Shown here one piece after another: positions 55,179 to 64,000 of a DNA stretch of 64,000 nucleotides (position 1 is the stretch's first letter; every line of letters starts with the position of its first letter). The notes under the pieces are model-generated. The model saw only the letters and a program-made list of their open reading frames with translations, did not search any database and had not been told where the DNA came from. The DNA comes from Acidobacteriota bacterium (GTDB lineage: Bacteria > Acidobacteriota > Terriglobia > Terriglobales > Acidobacteriaceae): assembly GCA_003225055.1 (NCBI GenBank), contig QIAU01000122.1, positions 1-64,000 of the forward strand. The letters are read 5' to 3'. The position numbers were made by a program, and so were the translations under genes.

Positions 55179-57206
55179 TCATTTTGCGGCCTCGGCCCAT
55201 TCTTCCTCGCCTCGCCGCAGCAACGTCTCGCGGTCTTCTGGCAGAATCCAGCGTTGCCCTATCAGATCGTCCACTGCGTTTGCGTATCGCCGGATGTAGT
55301 CTTCTCGACCGGAATAGCGTTCCGCTATCGATTTGCGCGGATCGCCCAGCTTTTGACGCTCAACGGCAGTCCTGGGAAATGGGAGGTAGGACCCCTCGAA
55401 CGAGACACGCTGATCGGGTGCGCCGGTCAAAGGATCGCGGAGATTCCAACTGGTGTAGGTTGCCAGAGGAACTGTGATCTCGGGCATGCGCACACCGTCA
55501 CGTTCGTTTCCATCGTCATCGACTTGGGGCACCAGGACGGGGAAGGCCTGACCGACCTTGGGCGGCTGGAGGCTTAGAATTCCGTCCCGCCACCTTGGGC
55601 CAAAGTCGAGACGATAGGCCGCATTTGCTTCGTGCGGACGGTGCACAGCGGGGATCGCCGGCAACGCGTAATCTCTCAGAGGCACGAGGGTTCTGTTCGC
55701 AATCTTGGGATAACTGCTGGCGGGCGGAAGGGTGTTGTTGCGTACCCACGCGTCCAGGTTCGAGATCATGGCTCGCCAAAAATATTTCACCGGGATGGGC
55801 GATTGCGGCTGCTGTCCGAGCAGGTCGCCTTTGCCCTTTTCCGGAGGGAACGGGCCGGAGAAATGTTGCAAGCCAGTGAAGTGATAGATGCGGACATTCT
55901 CCGAGATAGCGGCGTCCTGTTGTCCATCCGGGCTGGTATGAAGCAAAGCAGCGGCTCGGCCCCAATATTCGTAGGATGTGTTGGAGAAGAAGATTTTGGG
56001 TACGACTTTGTCCGCCGCGGCGCGGTCGAGCAATCCGCCTTTCTCTGCCGTCAGAGGATCGATCTCAGATTCATCAGTAAAGGGAAAGATGTCGGTGGGG
56101 AAGAAGACCGACGAAGTGGGCTGCGCGTCCCGCGACGGCTGCGCGAAACGGTAGTTGAAGCTGCCGCGGCCCGCCCCCGCAACGTGGGCAAGCACGCCAT
56201 CGAGCGCCATTCTTCCGTCTTCGTCGGTGTTGAAGCCCTGATAAAGAAAGTCGCGCAGGAAGCGTCCGTTCTGCGAAATGCCCTCGCCGTAGACCCGCGC
56301 TGCCGGAGTGATGGCATCGGGTGTGTGCTTGGCATAGGACGCAAAATCGCGTATGACGGCGAAGCCGGCCCCGGCTACGACCGGGTCAGTGACAACATAA
56401 ACGTATTCGTATATTTTGCCGGGTTGAAAACCACTGTTCAGGTGGATATATCGGTTGCTCAGGGTGAGCTTGCCATTCACGGTATGAGCGAACTGCCACT
56501 CCGTGCGAGGAATGAGGGTACGTTGGCTGTCTCGGGAGTCCCGGACCGTCAGCACATTGAGGGGATCGTCCGGTGCGGCGACCGGGTATTCAAGCCCGCC
56601 GATATTACCGAGAATAAGGTGTCCCAGCGGAATCTCCGGCATCACCCTCGAGGGCATCAGATCGCCACGCAGCAGACCGGTGATGGCCTTTCCATTTTCT
56701 TTCGCGACAGGCGCAGAGAGACGCAGTGCGTCGGGACCGTCAGCATCCCATTGCCAACCGAGGCTCACGACGGTGAAGCCGTTACGCAGCAGCCAAGCAT
56801 CTCCCGCGTCGCTCTTAAGATCGAAGTCCCCACCATCCGCAAGAGCAATAATGCGTGCGCGACCGCGGTTGGGCACCTCCAAAAGCAACGAGCCATTGCC
56901 CCTCTTTGCGTCCTTCGGGCGGACGGCAATGAAGTCGGAAGAGACCTCGACCTCGCCGTTCATCAAGGTCACAGCGTTGCTGAGATCGACGATCCGCAGG
57001 TTGTGTGGATTGGCCACCGGAAGCGAAAAGTAGACGCGCCCGATGATGCGCTCATAGGTCCCTGCGTCGCCCAACGCCCTACCGTTCCAAACATCTGTGC
57101 GGGAAGAGATCTCGACACGAGTGACCCGGGCATCGAGCGGCGGAACCAGGAGGGCGAGAACCAGGAGTGACGAAGCTAAGCCAGGGGGCAGCATGCGCCG
57201 AAGCAT
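55179..57206 (-). CDS. Exported protein with alpha/beta-hydrolase domain (PF20091 type)
   Basis: A 675-residue protein with signal peptide about 1-27 (PPLDA). The body matches the large alpha/beta hydrolase domain family seen as Abhydrolase_10: RVTRVEISSRTDVWNGRALG, TYERIIGRVYFSLP, VVSLGWQWDADG, FAVIRDFASYAKH, YGEGISQNGRFLRDFLYQGF (a G-x-S-x-N nucleophile-elbow-like motif, serine near 314) and GSYLPFPRTAVERQ. The substrate is unknown; esterase activity is plausible. It is encoded divergently from the xylanase gene, so an accessory role in polysaccharide degradation (for example removal of ester groups) is possible. Confidence 0.72.
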   Translation of the reverse strand: MLRRMLPPGLASSLLVLALLVPPLDARVTRVEISSRTDVWNGRALGDAGTYERIIGRVYFSLPVANPHNLRIVDLSNAVTLMNGEVEVSSDFIAVRPKDAKRGNGSLLLEVPNRGRARIIALADGGDFDLKSDAGDAWLLRNGFTVVSLGWQWDADGPDALRLSAPVAKENGKAITGLLRGDLMPSRVMPEIPLGHLILGNIGGLEYPVAAPDDPLNVLTVRDSRDSQRTLIPRTEWQFAHTVNGKLTLSNRYIHLNSGFQPGKIYEYVYVVTDPVVAGAGFAVIRDFASYAKHTPDAITPAARVYGEGISQNGRFLRDFLYQGFNTDEDGRMALDGVLAHVAGAGRGSFNYRFAQPSRDAQPTSSVFFPTDIFPFTDESEIDPLTAEKGGLLDRAAADKVVPKIFFSNTSYEYWGRAAALLHTSPDGQQDAAISENVRIYHFTGLQHFSGPFPPEKGKGDLLGQQPQSPIPVKYFWRAMISNLDAWVRNNTLPPASSYPKIANRTLVPLRDYALPAIPAVHRPHEANAAYRLDFGPRWRDGILSLQPPKVGQAFPVLVPQVDDDGNERDGVRMPEITVPLATYTSWNLRDPLTGAPDQRVSFEGSYLPFPRTAVERQKLGDPRKSIAERYSGREDYIRRYANAVDDLIGQRWILPEDRETLLRRGEEEWAEAAK

Positions 57207-57334
57207 AGCATGTCCGGCTGCGTGTTGTTTTGCGCGGTCGTCGCGAATCGCTTTTTCTCGTGATATAGTTCACGGCCGCAACTAAACAGACTGAAGCCGA
57301 TGCTTGCCTTTCGAGCCATGCCGATGGACACCCC

Positions 57335-58450
57335 ATGAACAAGACGCTGAGGTCCGTCATCGCCGCCGCTCTTGCTAGTTGGTCATTCGTTCTCTTCGCA
57401 CAAACAACGCTGAAGGACGCATTCAAGAATTCGTTCTTGGTGGGTGCGGCCGTCAATCGCGCCCAGATTTCCGGGGAAGACAGCCGCGGAATAAAACTTA
57501 TCGAGTCACAGTTCAACTCCATTACGCCAGAAAACATGTTGAAGTGGACACTCGTACATCCTCAGCCCAATGTTTTCGACTTCCGAGCCGCCGATGGCTA
57601 TGTCGAGTTTGGTGAGAGGCATCGCATGGTCGTGATAGGCCACACGCTGATTTGGCATAAGCAGACGCCGAATTGGGTTTTCGAAGACGAAAAGGGAAAT
57701 CCGGTCACTCGTGACCTGCTTCTCAAGCGGATGCGAGACCATATCCACACTGTGGTAGGGCGATATCAAGGACGGATTCACGGCTGGGACGTGGTGAACG
57801 AAGCGCTTAATGAAGACGGGACCATGCGCCAGTCGCCTTGGATGACAATCATCGGCGCCGACTACGTCGAGAAGGCATTCCAGTTTGCGCATGAAGCCGA
57901 CCCCAAGGCCGAGCTCTACTACAACGATTACTCGCTCGAAAACGAAGCTAAGCGGAAGGGGGCCGTGGCGCTGCTCAATAAACTGATGAAGGCAGGAATT
58001 CCGGTGACAGCCGTGGGCCTGCAAGGCCATGACACCCTGGATTGGCCCACCCCACAACAACAGGATGAGTCGATTGTGGCGTTTGAGAAGCTTGGCGTGA
58101 ATGTGAACATTACGGAACTGGACATCACGGTATTGCCCCGTGTGACGAAGGAGCCGGCAGCGGAGCCAAACCCGAACGCGGAGAATACACCGGCATTGAA
58201 TCCCTACCCGAATGGCCTGCCGGACTCAGTCCAACAGGCGCTTGCGAAGAGATACGCAGACCTTTTCGCCCTATTCCTGAAGCATCAGAAAGCCATTCGG
58301 CGGGTGACCTTCTGGGGCGTTACGGATGCGGATTCGTGGCGCAATAACTGGCCGGTTCGGGGAAGAACGGATTATCCACTTCTCTTCGACCGCCGTGGCG
58401 TGGAGAAACCGGCCTTTGAAGCCGTGATCCGCACCGCCCAGGCGAAGTAG
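57335..58450 (+). CDS. Secreted endo-1,4-beta-xylanase, family GH10
   Basis: A 371-residue GH10 enzyme with signal peptide 1-22 (LFAQ). It cuts the beta-1,4-xylose backbone of xylan. The acid/base is E156 in GWDVVNEALNED and the nucleophile E261 in VNVNITELDI. Other family motifs: NSITPENMLKW (61-71), VIGHTLIWHKQTPNW, YYNDYSLE, and TFWGVTDADSW near the end. There is no carbohydrate-binding module. It is followed after 34 bases by a GH3 gene on the same strand, giving an operon that degrades xylan to monomers. Confidence 0.95.
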   Translation: MNKTLRSVIAAALASWSFVLFAQTTLKDAFKNSFLVGAAVNRAQISGEDSRGIKLIESQFNSITPENMLKWTLVHPQPNVFDFRAADGYVEFGERHRMVVIGHTLIWHKQTPNWVFEDEKGNPVTRDLLLKRMRDHIHTVVGRYQGRIHGWDVVNEALNEDGTMRQSPWMTIIGADYVEKAFQFAHEADPKAELYYNDYSLENEAKRKGAVALLNKLMKAGIPVTAVGLQGHDTLDWPTPQQQDESIVAFEKLGVNVNITELDITVLPRVTKEPAAEPNPNAENTPALNPYPNGLPDSVQQALAKRYADLFALFLKHQKAIRRVTFWGVTDADSWRNNWPVRGRTDYPLLFDRRGVEKPAFEAVIRTAQAK

Positions 58451-58484
58451 AAGTAGTTCTGTGTTCACGATGCTGGTGAGGAAC

Positions 58485-61148
58485 ATGAAGAAGCTGACTT
58501 TTCCCATCATTCCGTTCATCTGCTCTCTGCTTTGCCTGCCGCAGTGGGCGCAGCAAGCAGAACAGAGTGCCTACAAGAATCCGCAGTTGCCAGTCGAGGA
58601 GCGAGTAAACGACCTCGTTTCGCGCATGACCTTGCAGGAAAAAGTGTCGCAGCTTGGTCATACGGCCGACGCGATTCCGCGATTGGGTGTTCCTCAGTAT
58701 GACTGGTGGAATGAAGGCCTGCATGGCGTGGCGCGCGCGGGTAACGCGACGGTCTTCCCCCAAGCCATCGGAATGGCAGCCATGTTCGATGAGCCGCTCC
58801 TGCGCCAGATTGCAGACGTGATCAGCACTGAGTTTCGCGCCAAGTACGTTGAACGGATGCACTCGGATGGATCGACCGATTGGTACCGCGGTTTGACGGT
58901 ATGGTCGCCCAATATCAATATCTTCCGCGACCCCCGTTGGGGAAGAGGACAGGAGACGTATGGAGAGGATCCATACCTGACTTCCCGCCTGGGCATGGCT
59001 TTTGTGAGTGGATTGCAAGGAGACGACTCAAAATATCTGAAGACGGTGGCGACTCCCAAGCACTTCGCCGTGCATAGCGGTCCCGAGACGACGCGTCATA
59101 TTGTGGATGTAATTGCCTCGAAGCACGACATGGAAGACACATATCTTCCGGCTTTTCACGCGACGTTAATGGATGCGAAAGCCGAGTCGGTGATGTGCGC
59201 GTACAACTCCTTGAATGGTCAGCCGGCATGTGCGAATAACGATCTCCTGAAGACCCATCTGCGGGGTGACTGGGGTTTTAAAGGATATGTAGTTTCCGAT
59301 TGCGGGGCGGTGACAGATATCTTCGCGGGGCACCACTATACGAAAACGCTTGAAGAGGCAGCCGCGGCTTCTTTCCGCGCCGGAACAGATCTGATTTGCG
59401 GCGTGCCTCCCCAGGAGCGCGTGAAATCCGAAAAAGATGCGCTGAAGAAGGCAGTGCAGCAGGGCATTCTGCCCGAGTCCGTACTCGATGGGGCCTTGCG
59501 GAGGTTGTTTTCGGCGCGCTTTCGACTGGGGCTGTTCGATCCTCCGCCGATGGTGACCTGGTCGAAGATCACGGCTGCAGAAAACGATACCCAAGAGCAC
59601 CGTCAGTTGGCCCTACAGGCAGCTCGGGAATCGCTCGTGCTACTGAAGAACCAGAACGATTTCCTGCCGCTGAAAAAGACTTACAAGAATATCGCCGTGC
59701 TGGGGCCGAACGCCGATAGTGTCGACGCGCTGGTTGGAAACTACAACGGGACACCCTCGAAACCGGTCACCCTCCTGGCGGGCATCAAGAAGCGATTCGC
59801 AGGCTCGAATGTGGTGTATGTCAAAGGAACTGGTTTAACCGGCCCTGCAACGGAAGCGGTTCCATCGGACGCTCTCTTCACGGGCGTCGATCGCAAGCAA
59901 CACGGGCTGAAGGCGGAATATTACTCGAACCCAAAGCTCGAGGGTACGCCAACGATGTCGCGGACGGATGCGAACGTCAATTTCGAGTGGGCATATTCTG
60001 GTGTCACATCGGAGCTGGTACGCAACTTCTCAGTGCGCTGGGCGGGTGTCGTCGTGCCGCCAAAAACAGGAGACTACCTGATCGGATTTACCGGAGAAGA
60101 CGGCTATCGCGTATGGCTGGACGGAAACCTTATCGTCGAGGACTGGACACGGCATCGGCCAGCAACAAACCAGACAAAACAGCTGCACCTCGAAGCGGGC
60201 CATGCTTATCCGATAAAGATCGAGTACTTCCAGTTGATTCGCGGGTCGGAGGCTCGCCTGATTTGGGGCCTCCTCGGGAAAGCCCAGCAGGATGCGGTGG
60301 ACGCGGCACGAAGAGCAGACTTGGTTGTGATGGCGATGGGGCTCTCACCCAGAATCGAAGGCGAAGAAATGAAGGTGGACGCGGAAGGCTTTGCGGGAGG
60401 CGATCGAACCACAATCGACCTGCCCGCTCCCCAGCAGAAATTGCTCGAGCGCGTGTACGCCATGGGAAAACCTGTGGTGCTGGTCCTGATGGGAGGAAGT
60501 GCCATCGCGGTGAATTGGGCTGACGAGAAGCTGCCGGCGATCGTGGACGCATGGTATTCGGGCGAGGAAGGCGGGACTGCGATCGCAGAAATGCTCGCCG
60601 GCGATTTCAGTCCAAGCGGACGCTTGCCGGTGACATTCTACAAATCAGTAGATCAGCTGCCTGCTTTTGAAGACTATGCCATGGCGAAGCGCACCTACCG
60701 GTATTTCGCCGGCGAGGCGTTGTACCCATTCGGTTATGGATTGACCTACACCTCATTTACCTACATGAACGCGAAGGTGAATCAGCCGAGTGTTCCGGCC
60801 GACGGGTCCGTCAGCGTCACCGTCGATGTATCGAATAGCGGCAGACTGGCCGGGGATGAAGTTGTCCAACTTTACTTAGCGCACCCTGGTGTCCCTGGTG
60901 CTCCCTTGCGCGCTCTGCAGGGCTTCCAGCGTGTGCATCTTGAACCGGGTCAGACAAAGACAGTGACGTTCGATTTGACGAACCGGCAACTTGGCGTCGT
61001 CGACGAGGCGGGCACGCACCGCATTCTGCCCGGGAAAGTGCAAGTGTGGATAGGCGGCGGGCAGCCGGTGTCGCGCGCCGGGCTAGGGAGGACAGGAGGC
61101 GCTGAAACGCAGTTCACCATAACCGGCGAGTCGACGCTTCCGGAGTAG
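58485..61148 (+). CDS. Secreted GH3 enzyme with PA14 domain (beta-xylosidase/glucosidase)
   Basis: An 887-residue protein with signal peptide about 1-23. GH3 catalytic domain about 35-340 with NIFRDPRWGRGQETYGEDPY and nucleophile D272 in GYVVSDCGAV; a PA14 domain at about 460-600 (GLKAEYYSNPKLEG, PPKTGDYLIGFTGEDGYRVW) inserted in the second domain; C-terminal fibronectin-III-like domain (SGRLAGDEVVQLYLAHPG). Clustering with GH10 favours beta-xylosidase. The frame is open from 58461, but the ATG at 58485 follows GGTGAGGAAC and starts the signal peptide. A PA14 insert usually helps choose oligosaccharide substrates. Confidence 0.92.
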   Translation: MKKLTFPIIPFICSLLCLPQWAQQAEQSAYKNPQLPVEERVNDLVSRMTLQEKVSQLGHTADAIPRLGVPQYDWWNEGLHGVARAGNATVFPQAIGMAAMFDEPLLRQIADVISTEFRAKYVERMHSDGSTDWYRGLTVWSPNINIFRDPRWGRGQETYGEDPYLTSRLGMAFVSGLQGDDSKYLKTVATPKHFAVHSGPETTRHIVDVIASKHDMEDTYLPAFHATLMDAKAESVMCAYNSLNGQPACANNDLLKTHLRGDWGFKGYVVSDCGAVTDIFAGHHYTKTLEEAAAASFRAGTDLICGVPPQERVKSEKDALKKAVQQGILPESVLDGALRRLFSARFRLGLFDPPPMVTWSKITAAENDTQEHRQLALQAARESLVLLKNQNDFLPLKKTYKNIAVLGPNADSVDALVGNYNGTPSKPVTLLAGIKKRFAGSNVVYVKGTGLTGPATEAVPSDALFTGVDRKQHGLKAEYYSNPKLEGTPTMSRTDANVNFEWAYSGVTSELVRNFSVRWAGVVVPPKTGDYLIGFTGEDGYRVWLDGNLIVEDWTRHRPATNQTKQLHLEAGHAYPIKIEYFQLIRGSEARLIWGLLGKAQQDAVDAARRADLVVMAMGLSPRIEGEEMKVDAEGFAGGDRTTIDLPAPQQKLLERVYAMGKPVVLVLMGGSAIAVNWADEKLPAIVDAWYSGEEGGTAIAEMLAGDFSPSGRLPVTFYKSVDQLPAFEDYAMAKRTYRYFAGEALYPFGYGLTYTSFTYMNAKVNQPSVPADGSVSVTVDVSNSGRLAGDEVVQLYLAHPGVPGAPLRALQGFQRVHLEPGQTKTVTFDLTNRQLGVVDEAGTHRILPGKVQVWIGGGQPVSRAGLGRTGGAETQFTITGESTLPE

Positions 61149-61194
61149 GACTGATGCGGATCAGAATCGGCCGTGCCACTCGGAACTCTGAAAA

Positions 61195-62403
61195 ATGAAA
61201 ATTGTTGACGCCAAAGTAATCGTCTGTTGTCCAGGCAGAAACTTCGTAACCCTAAAGGTAATGACAGAAGACGGAGTTTACGGTCTGGGCGATGCGACTC
61301 TTAATGGACGCGAACTTGCAGTGGCCAGTTATCTCAGCGATCACGTGGTGCCGCTGCTGATCGGGCGTGATGCGCGGCGGATCGAAGATACTTGGCAGTA
61401 TCTCTATAAAGGAGCGTATTGGCAGCGCGGTCCGGTAACCATGTCGGCGATTGCGGCCGTGGATGCGGCTTTGTGGGACATCAAGGGCAAATCATTGAAC
61501 GCGCCGCTGTATCAGCTGCTCGGTGGCGCGTCGCGCGAGACGGTCCTCGTCTACGGGCATGCGAGCGGGGTAGGAATCGAAGAGACGGTTCAAGCCGTCG
61601 CGCAGTATCAAAAGGCTGGATACAAGGCCATACGAGCTCAGTCGGGGATTCCGGGCCTGCCGAGTACCTATGGTGTTGGCCGCGGATCGTTCTACTACGA
61701 GCCGGCGGAGAAGAATGCGCCACCTCAGAGCCGGTGGTCGTCGGAAGCGTACATGAATTTCATTCCGACCTTGTTCGCACGCTTGCGGAAGGAGTTCGGA
61801 CCCGAGCCGCACTTGCTGCACGACGTCCATCACCGTTTGACGCCTATAGAAGCGGCAAGAGTAGGGAAGTCGCTGGAGCCCTACCACCTGTTTTGGATGG
61901 AAGACCCAACCCCCGCGGAGTTGCAGGAGAGCTTTCGATTGATTCGTCGGCACACGACTACACCGCTGGCGGTAGGCGAGGTTTGCAACTCCATTTTCGA
62001 TTGCCAGACACTGATCCAGGAGCAGTTGATTGATTACATTCGAACCGCGGTGGTGCACTCGGGAGGCATCACTCACTTAAGGCGGATCGCGAACCTGGCG
62101 GAAATCTACCAGGTGCGAACCGGATCACACGGCGCGACGGACCTCAGTCCGGTCTGCATGGGAGCGGCGCTGCACTTCGACTTAAGTGTTCACAATTTCG
62201 GGATTCAGGAATACATGAAGCACACGGACGAGACCAATGCGGTATTTCCCCACGCCTACCAATTCGAGCACGGGATCATGCATCCCGGAGAAAAACCGGG
62301 GATCGGGGTGGATATCAACGAGGAACTGGCCGCGAAGTATCCATATCAACGCGCATATTTGCCGGTGAACCGGCGGCTCGACGGCACGATGCACAACTGG
62401 TAG
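61195..62403 (+). CDS. manD: D-mannonate dehydratase (enolase superfamily, ManD type)
   Basis: A 402-residue enzyme. It dehydrates D-mannonate to 2-keto-3-deoxy-D-gluconate. Residues fall at the same positions as in characterised ManD proteins: metal ligands D210 (HDVHHRL), E236 (WMEDPTP) and E262 (VGEVCNS), catalytic R147 (AIRAQ), Y159 (STYGV), H212 and H312 (GSHGATD). The family also has low-activity D-gluconate dehydratases and RspA-like members, so in vivo activity is inferred. It is next to the glucuronate isomerase, which makes the fructuronate precursor; the reductase (UxuB) that joins the two steps is not in the window. Confidence 0.88.
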   Translation: MKIVDAKVIVCCPGRNFVTLKVMTEDGVYGLGDATLNGRELAVASYLSDHVVPLLIGRDARRIEDTWQYLYKGAYWQRGPVTMSAIAAVDAALWDIKGKSLNAPLYQLLGGASRETVLVYGHASGVGIEETVQAVAQYQKAGYKAIRAQSGIPGLPSTYGVGRGSFYYEPAEKNAPPQSRWSSEAYMNFIPTLFARLRKEFGPEPHLLHDVHHRLTPIEAARVGKSLEPYHLFWMEDPTPAELQESFRLIRRHTTTPLAVGEVCNSIFDCQTLIQEQLIDYIRTAVVHSGGITHLRRIANLAEIYQVRTGSHGATDLSPVCMGAALHFDLSVHNFGIQEYMKHTDETNAVFPHAYQFEHGIMHPGEKPGIGVDINEELAAKYPYQRAYLPVNRRLDGTMHNW

Positions 62404-62441
62404 CAACTGCAGAATCCGACAGCTCAGAAACCTCCTCGGCC

Positions 62442-63896
62442 TCAGGTGGTTCGTGCCATGGCTGCAGTGTCTGACGGCGATGCCGAGGGAGCCAACTCGA
62501 GGCCAAGATAGTCACGGGCATTTTGGAAGCAGATACGCCGAACCATCCCGCCAACGAGAGCTTCATCGTTCGGAAGATCGCCTTTCTCCATGTCGTTTCC
62601 CAGAAGGTTCGAGAGCACGCGCCGGAAATACTCATGTCGGGGAAACGACATGAAAGAGCGCGAATCGGTGACCATGCCTACGAATCGGGAAAGCAACCCG
62701 ACGCTTGAGAGTACGTTCAGTTGCCTTTCGATTCCTTCTTTCTGATCAAGAAACCACCAGGCACTGCCGAACTGAATTTTTCCCGCCGTAGACTCATCCT
62801 GGAAGTTACCGGCCGCAGTCGCGAAAACATAGCTATCTGCCGGATTGCTGTTGTAAATGATCATCCGCGGCAGAGCGTGCTCCGCCTCCAACCGGTCAAG
62901 GTATGCGGAAAGCGCTAGCGCTTGCGGGAAGTCGCCAATGGAGTCAAAGCCCGTATCCGGCCCGAGTTCAGAAAGTTTGCGCGTGTTGAGGTTGCGAATC
63001 GGACCGAGGTGAAGCTGCTTGGTCCAGCCGCGCTTGGCATCGAGATGGCCGAAGTAAACCATCATGAAAGACGCGAAGCGCTCCTGCTCAACCGGTGATG
63101 CGCCACAGCGCGCACGTGCGCGGGCGTAAATTTGAGCGGCTTCGGTTTCAGAGCAGGGATTCGCATAGCAACGGGGCAGGCCGTGATCCGAGATGCGGCC
63201 CCCGTTGTCATGGAAATAAGCATGCCGAACGTCGAGAGCACGGAGTAATCCAGCAAGGCTCGAAGCATCGACGTTGGACGCGGCCTCAACCCGATCAACC
63301 CATGGATTGAAAAGATCGGGCTGGTCCACGAGAAGCGACTTGTCCGGGCGGAACGAGGGATAAATACGAAACCCAAGGTCCCGGGAGTTAATGACAATAT
63401 GATGCTCGAGCGAGTCGGCAGGATCGTCGCTGGTGCAGATTACGCGGACCTGGAACTTCCGAAGGATGTTCTGCGCAGTGAATTCGTCAGTCTGCAACTG
63501 CTTGTTGGCGCGCTGCCATATGGATTCTGCGGTTCGATCGTTGAGCAAATCGTCGATATCGAAATAGCGCTTCAGTTCGAGGTGGGTCCAATGGTAGAGC
63601 GGGTTGCGCAATGTGTGTGGAACCGTGTGCGCCCAAGCGAGAAACTTTTCCTGGGGTGAAGCGGAGCCGGCGCAGAGTCGCTCGGAAATGCCGTTAGCGC
63701 GCATGGCCCGCCATTTATAGTGATCACCCTCAAGCCAGATCTCGAACAGGTTCTCGAAGCGACGGTTGATGGCGACATCGGCCGCGTGAAGGTGCGAGTG
63801 ATAATCGATGATTGGTTGCGATTTAGCGTACTGATGATAAAGGCGCTGCGCAGTGCGGGAGTCGAGCAAGAAGTTGTCGTGGATGAAGTTCAACAT
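62442..63896 (-). CDS. uxaC: Glucuronate isomerase
   Basis: A 484-residue amidohydrolase-fold enzyme that interconverts D-glucuronate and D-fructuronate (and galacturonate and tagaturonate), the first cytoplasmic step of hexuronate use. It follows E. coli UxaC closely: IIDYHSHLHAADVA, EIWLEGDHYKWRAMRANGI, NPLYHWTHLELKRYF, CTSDDPADSLEHH, FHDNGGRISDHGL, MLTDSRSF-like MVTDSRSFMSFPRHEYFRR and the end CFQNARDYLGLEL. The ATG at 63896 is chosen; a TTG at 63905 is an alternative. It converges with the mannonate dehydratase gene and is probably co-regulated with it. Confidence 0.93.
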   Translation of the reverse strand: MLNFIHDNFLLDSRTAQRLYHQYAKSQPIIDYHSHLHAADVAINRRFENLFEIWLEGDHYKWRAMRANGISERLCAGSASPQEKFLAWAHTVPHTLRNPLYHWTHLELKRYFDIDDLLNDRTAESIWQRANKQLQTDEFTAQNILRKFQVRVICTSDDPADSLEHHIVINSRDLGFRIYPSFRPDKSLLVDQPDLFNPWVDRVEAASNVDASSLAGLLRALDVRHAYFHDNGGRISDHGLPRCYANPCSETEAAQIYARARARCGASPVEQERFASFMMVYFGHLDAKRGWTKQLHLGPIRNLNTRKLSELGPDTGFDSIGDFPQALALSAYLDRLEAEHALPRMIIYNSNPADSYVFATAAGNFQDESTAGKIQFGSAWWFLDQKEGIERQLNVLSSVGLLSRFVGMVTDSRSFMSFPRHEYFRRVLSNLLGNDMEKGDLPNDEALVGGMVRRICFQNARDYLGLELAPSASPSDTAAMARTT

Positions 63897-64000
63897 TCGC
63901 TCCAATGTCGCCCGATTCTCTTACTGATGGAAGGGCGGCATTCTGCCGTCAGGGGAGCAACTAGAGCAGTCCAGACTAATTTCTCTTAAGTTTGATCGTC

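Noticed and set aside
55632-57170. 512-codon plus-strand open frame
   Set aside because: It lies entirely opposite the alpha/beta-hydrolase-domain gene, which has a signal peptide and family motifs; the frame has no family motif and is a reverse-strand shadow.

Overview
The window looks like a chromosomal segment of an acidobacterium (Acidobacteriota, probably class Terriglobia). The signs are three very large Oar-like TonB-dependent receptors with an N-terminal carboxypeptidase-regulatory domain, TPR plus CRTAC1 (FG-GAP/ASPIC-UnbV) gene sets with Tat-type leaders, a broad set of secreted glycoside hydrolases, and moderately high GC throughout. The assignment is inferred from gene content. 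I saw no rRNA, tRNA, CRISPR array or replication origin.

Region 1 (1-9590) is a sugar-acid and glycoside locus: the start of a TonB-dependent receptor, a rhamnonate-dehydratase-like enolase-superfamily enzyme, and on the minus strand a tight operon of FadR/GntR regulator, hexuronate-type MFS transporter, 3-hydroxyisobutyrate-dehydrogenase-like reductase and GguC/AraD1-type FAH-fold enzyme, followed by a secreted GH3 enzyme. Four promoter regions carry the same inverted repeat, TGGTnnnACCA (one is a near match), so the GntR protein probably controls the whole locus. Region 2 (9590-11905) is a gene graveyard with remnants of a Dps protein, a Phd/PIN toxin-antitoxin pair and a DUF1569 protein. 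Region 3 (11906-27112) holds two complete TonB receptors around TPR and CRTAC1 genes of unknown substrate, with MutM/Nei and cupin remnants between them. Region 4 (27625-29648) has a secreted amidohydrolase and a DUF6036-like protein.

Region 5 (30984-38065) is a complete four-gene Wadjet (JetABCD) anti-plasmid SMC system. It is preceded by 1.3 kb without a recognisable gene and abuts a decayed tyrosine-recombinase (integrase) gene, which suggests a defence island brought in by an integrative element. Region 6 (38495-50336) is centred on phosphate: KdsC-like phosphatase, CHAD protein, Ppx/GppA exopolyphosphatase, SixA phosphatase, polyphosphate kinase, a secreted alkaline-phosphatase-superfamily enzyme, a PhoB-like response regulator, a metallophosphoesterase and a glycosyltransferase. 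Pho-box-like direct repeats with 7-4-7 spacing lie before the CHAD gene and before the response regulator, and a weaker one before ppk. A decayed IS630 element sits between the secreted phosphatase gene and what was evidently its terminator.

Region 7 (50336-55113) has a broken GH1 gene, ribosomal protein S1, a DUF2891 protein and a frameshifted metallopeptidase-like gene. Region 8 (55179-63905) is a glucuronoxylan-type locus: a secreted alpha/beta-hydrolase-domain protein, GH10 xylanase, GH3-PA14 enzyme, D-mannonate dehydratase and glucuronate isomerase. Together these could release xylose and glucuronate from xylan and feed glucuronate to 2-keto-3-deoxygluconate.
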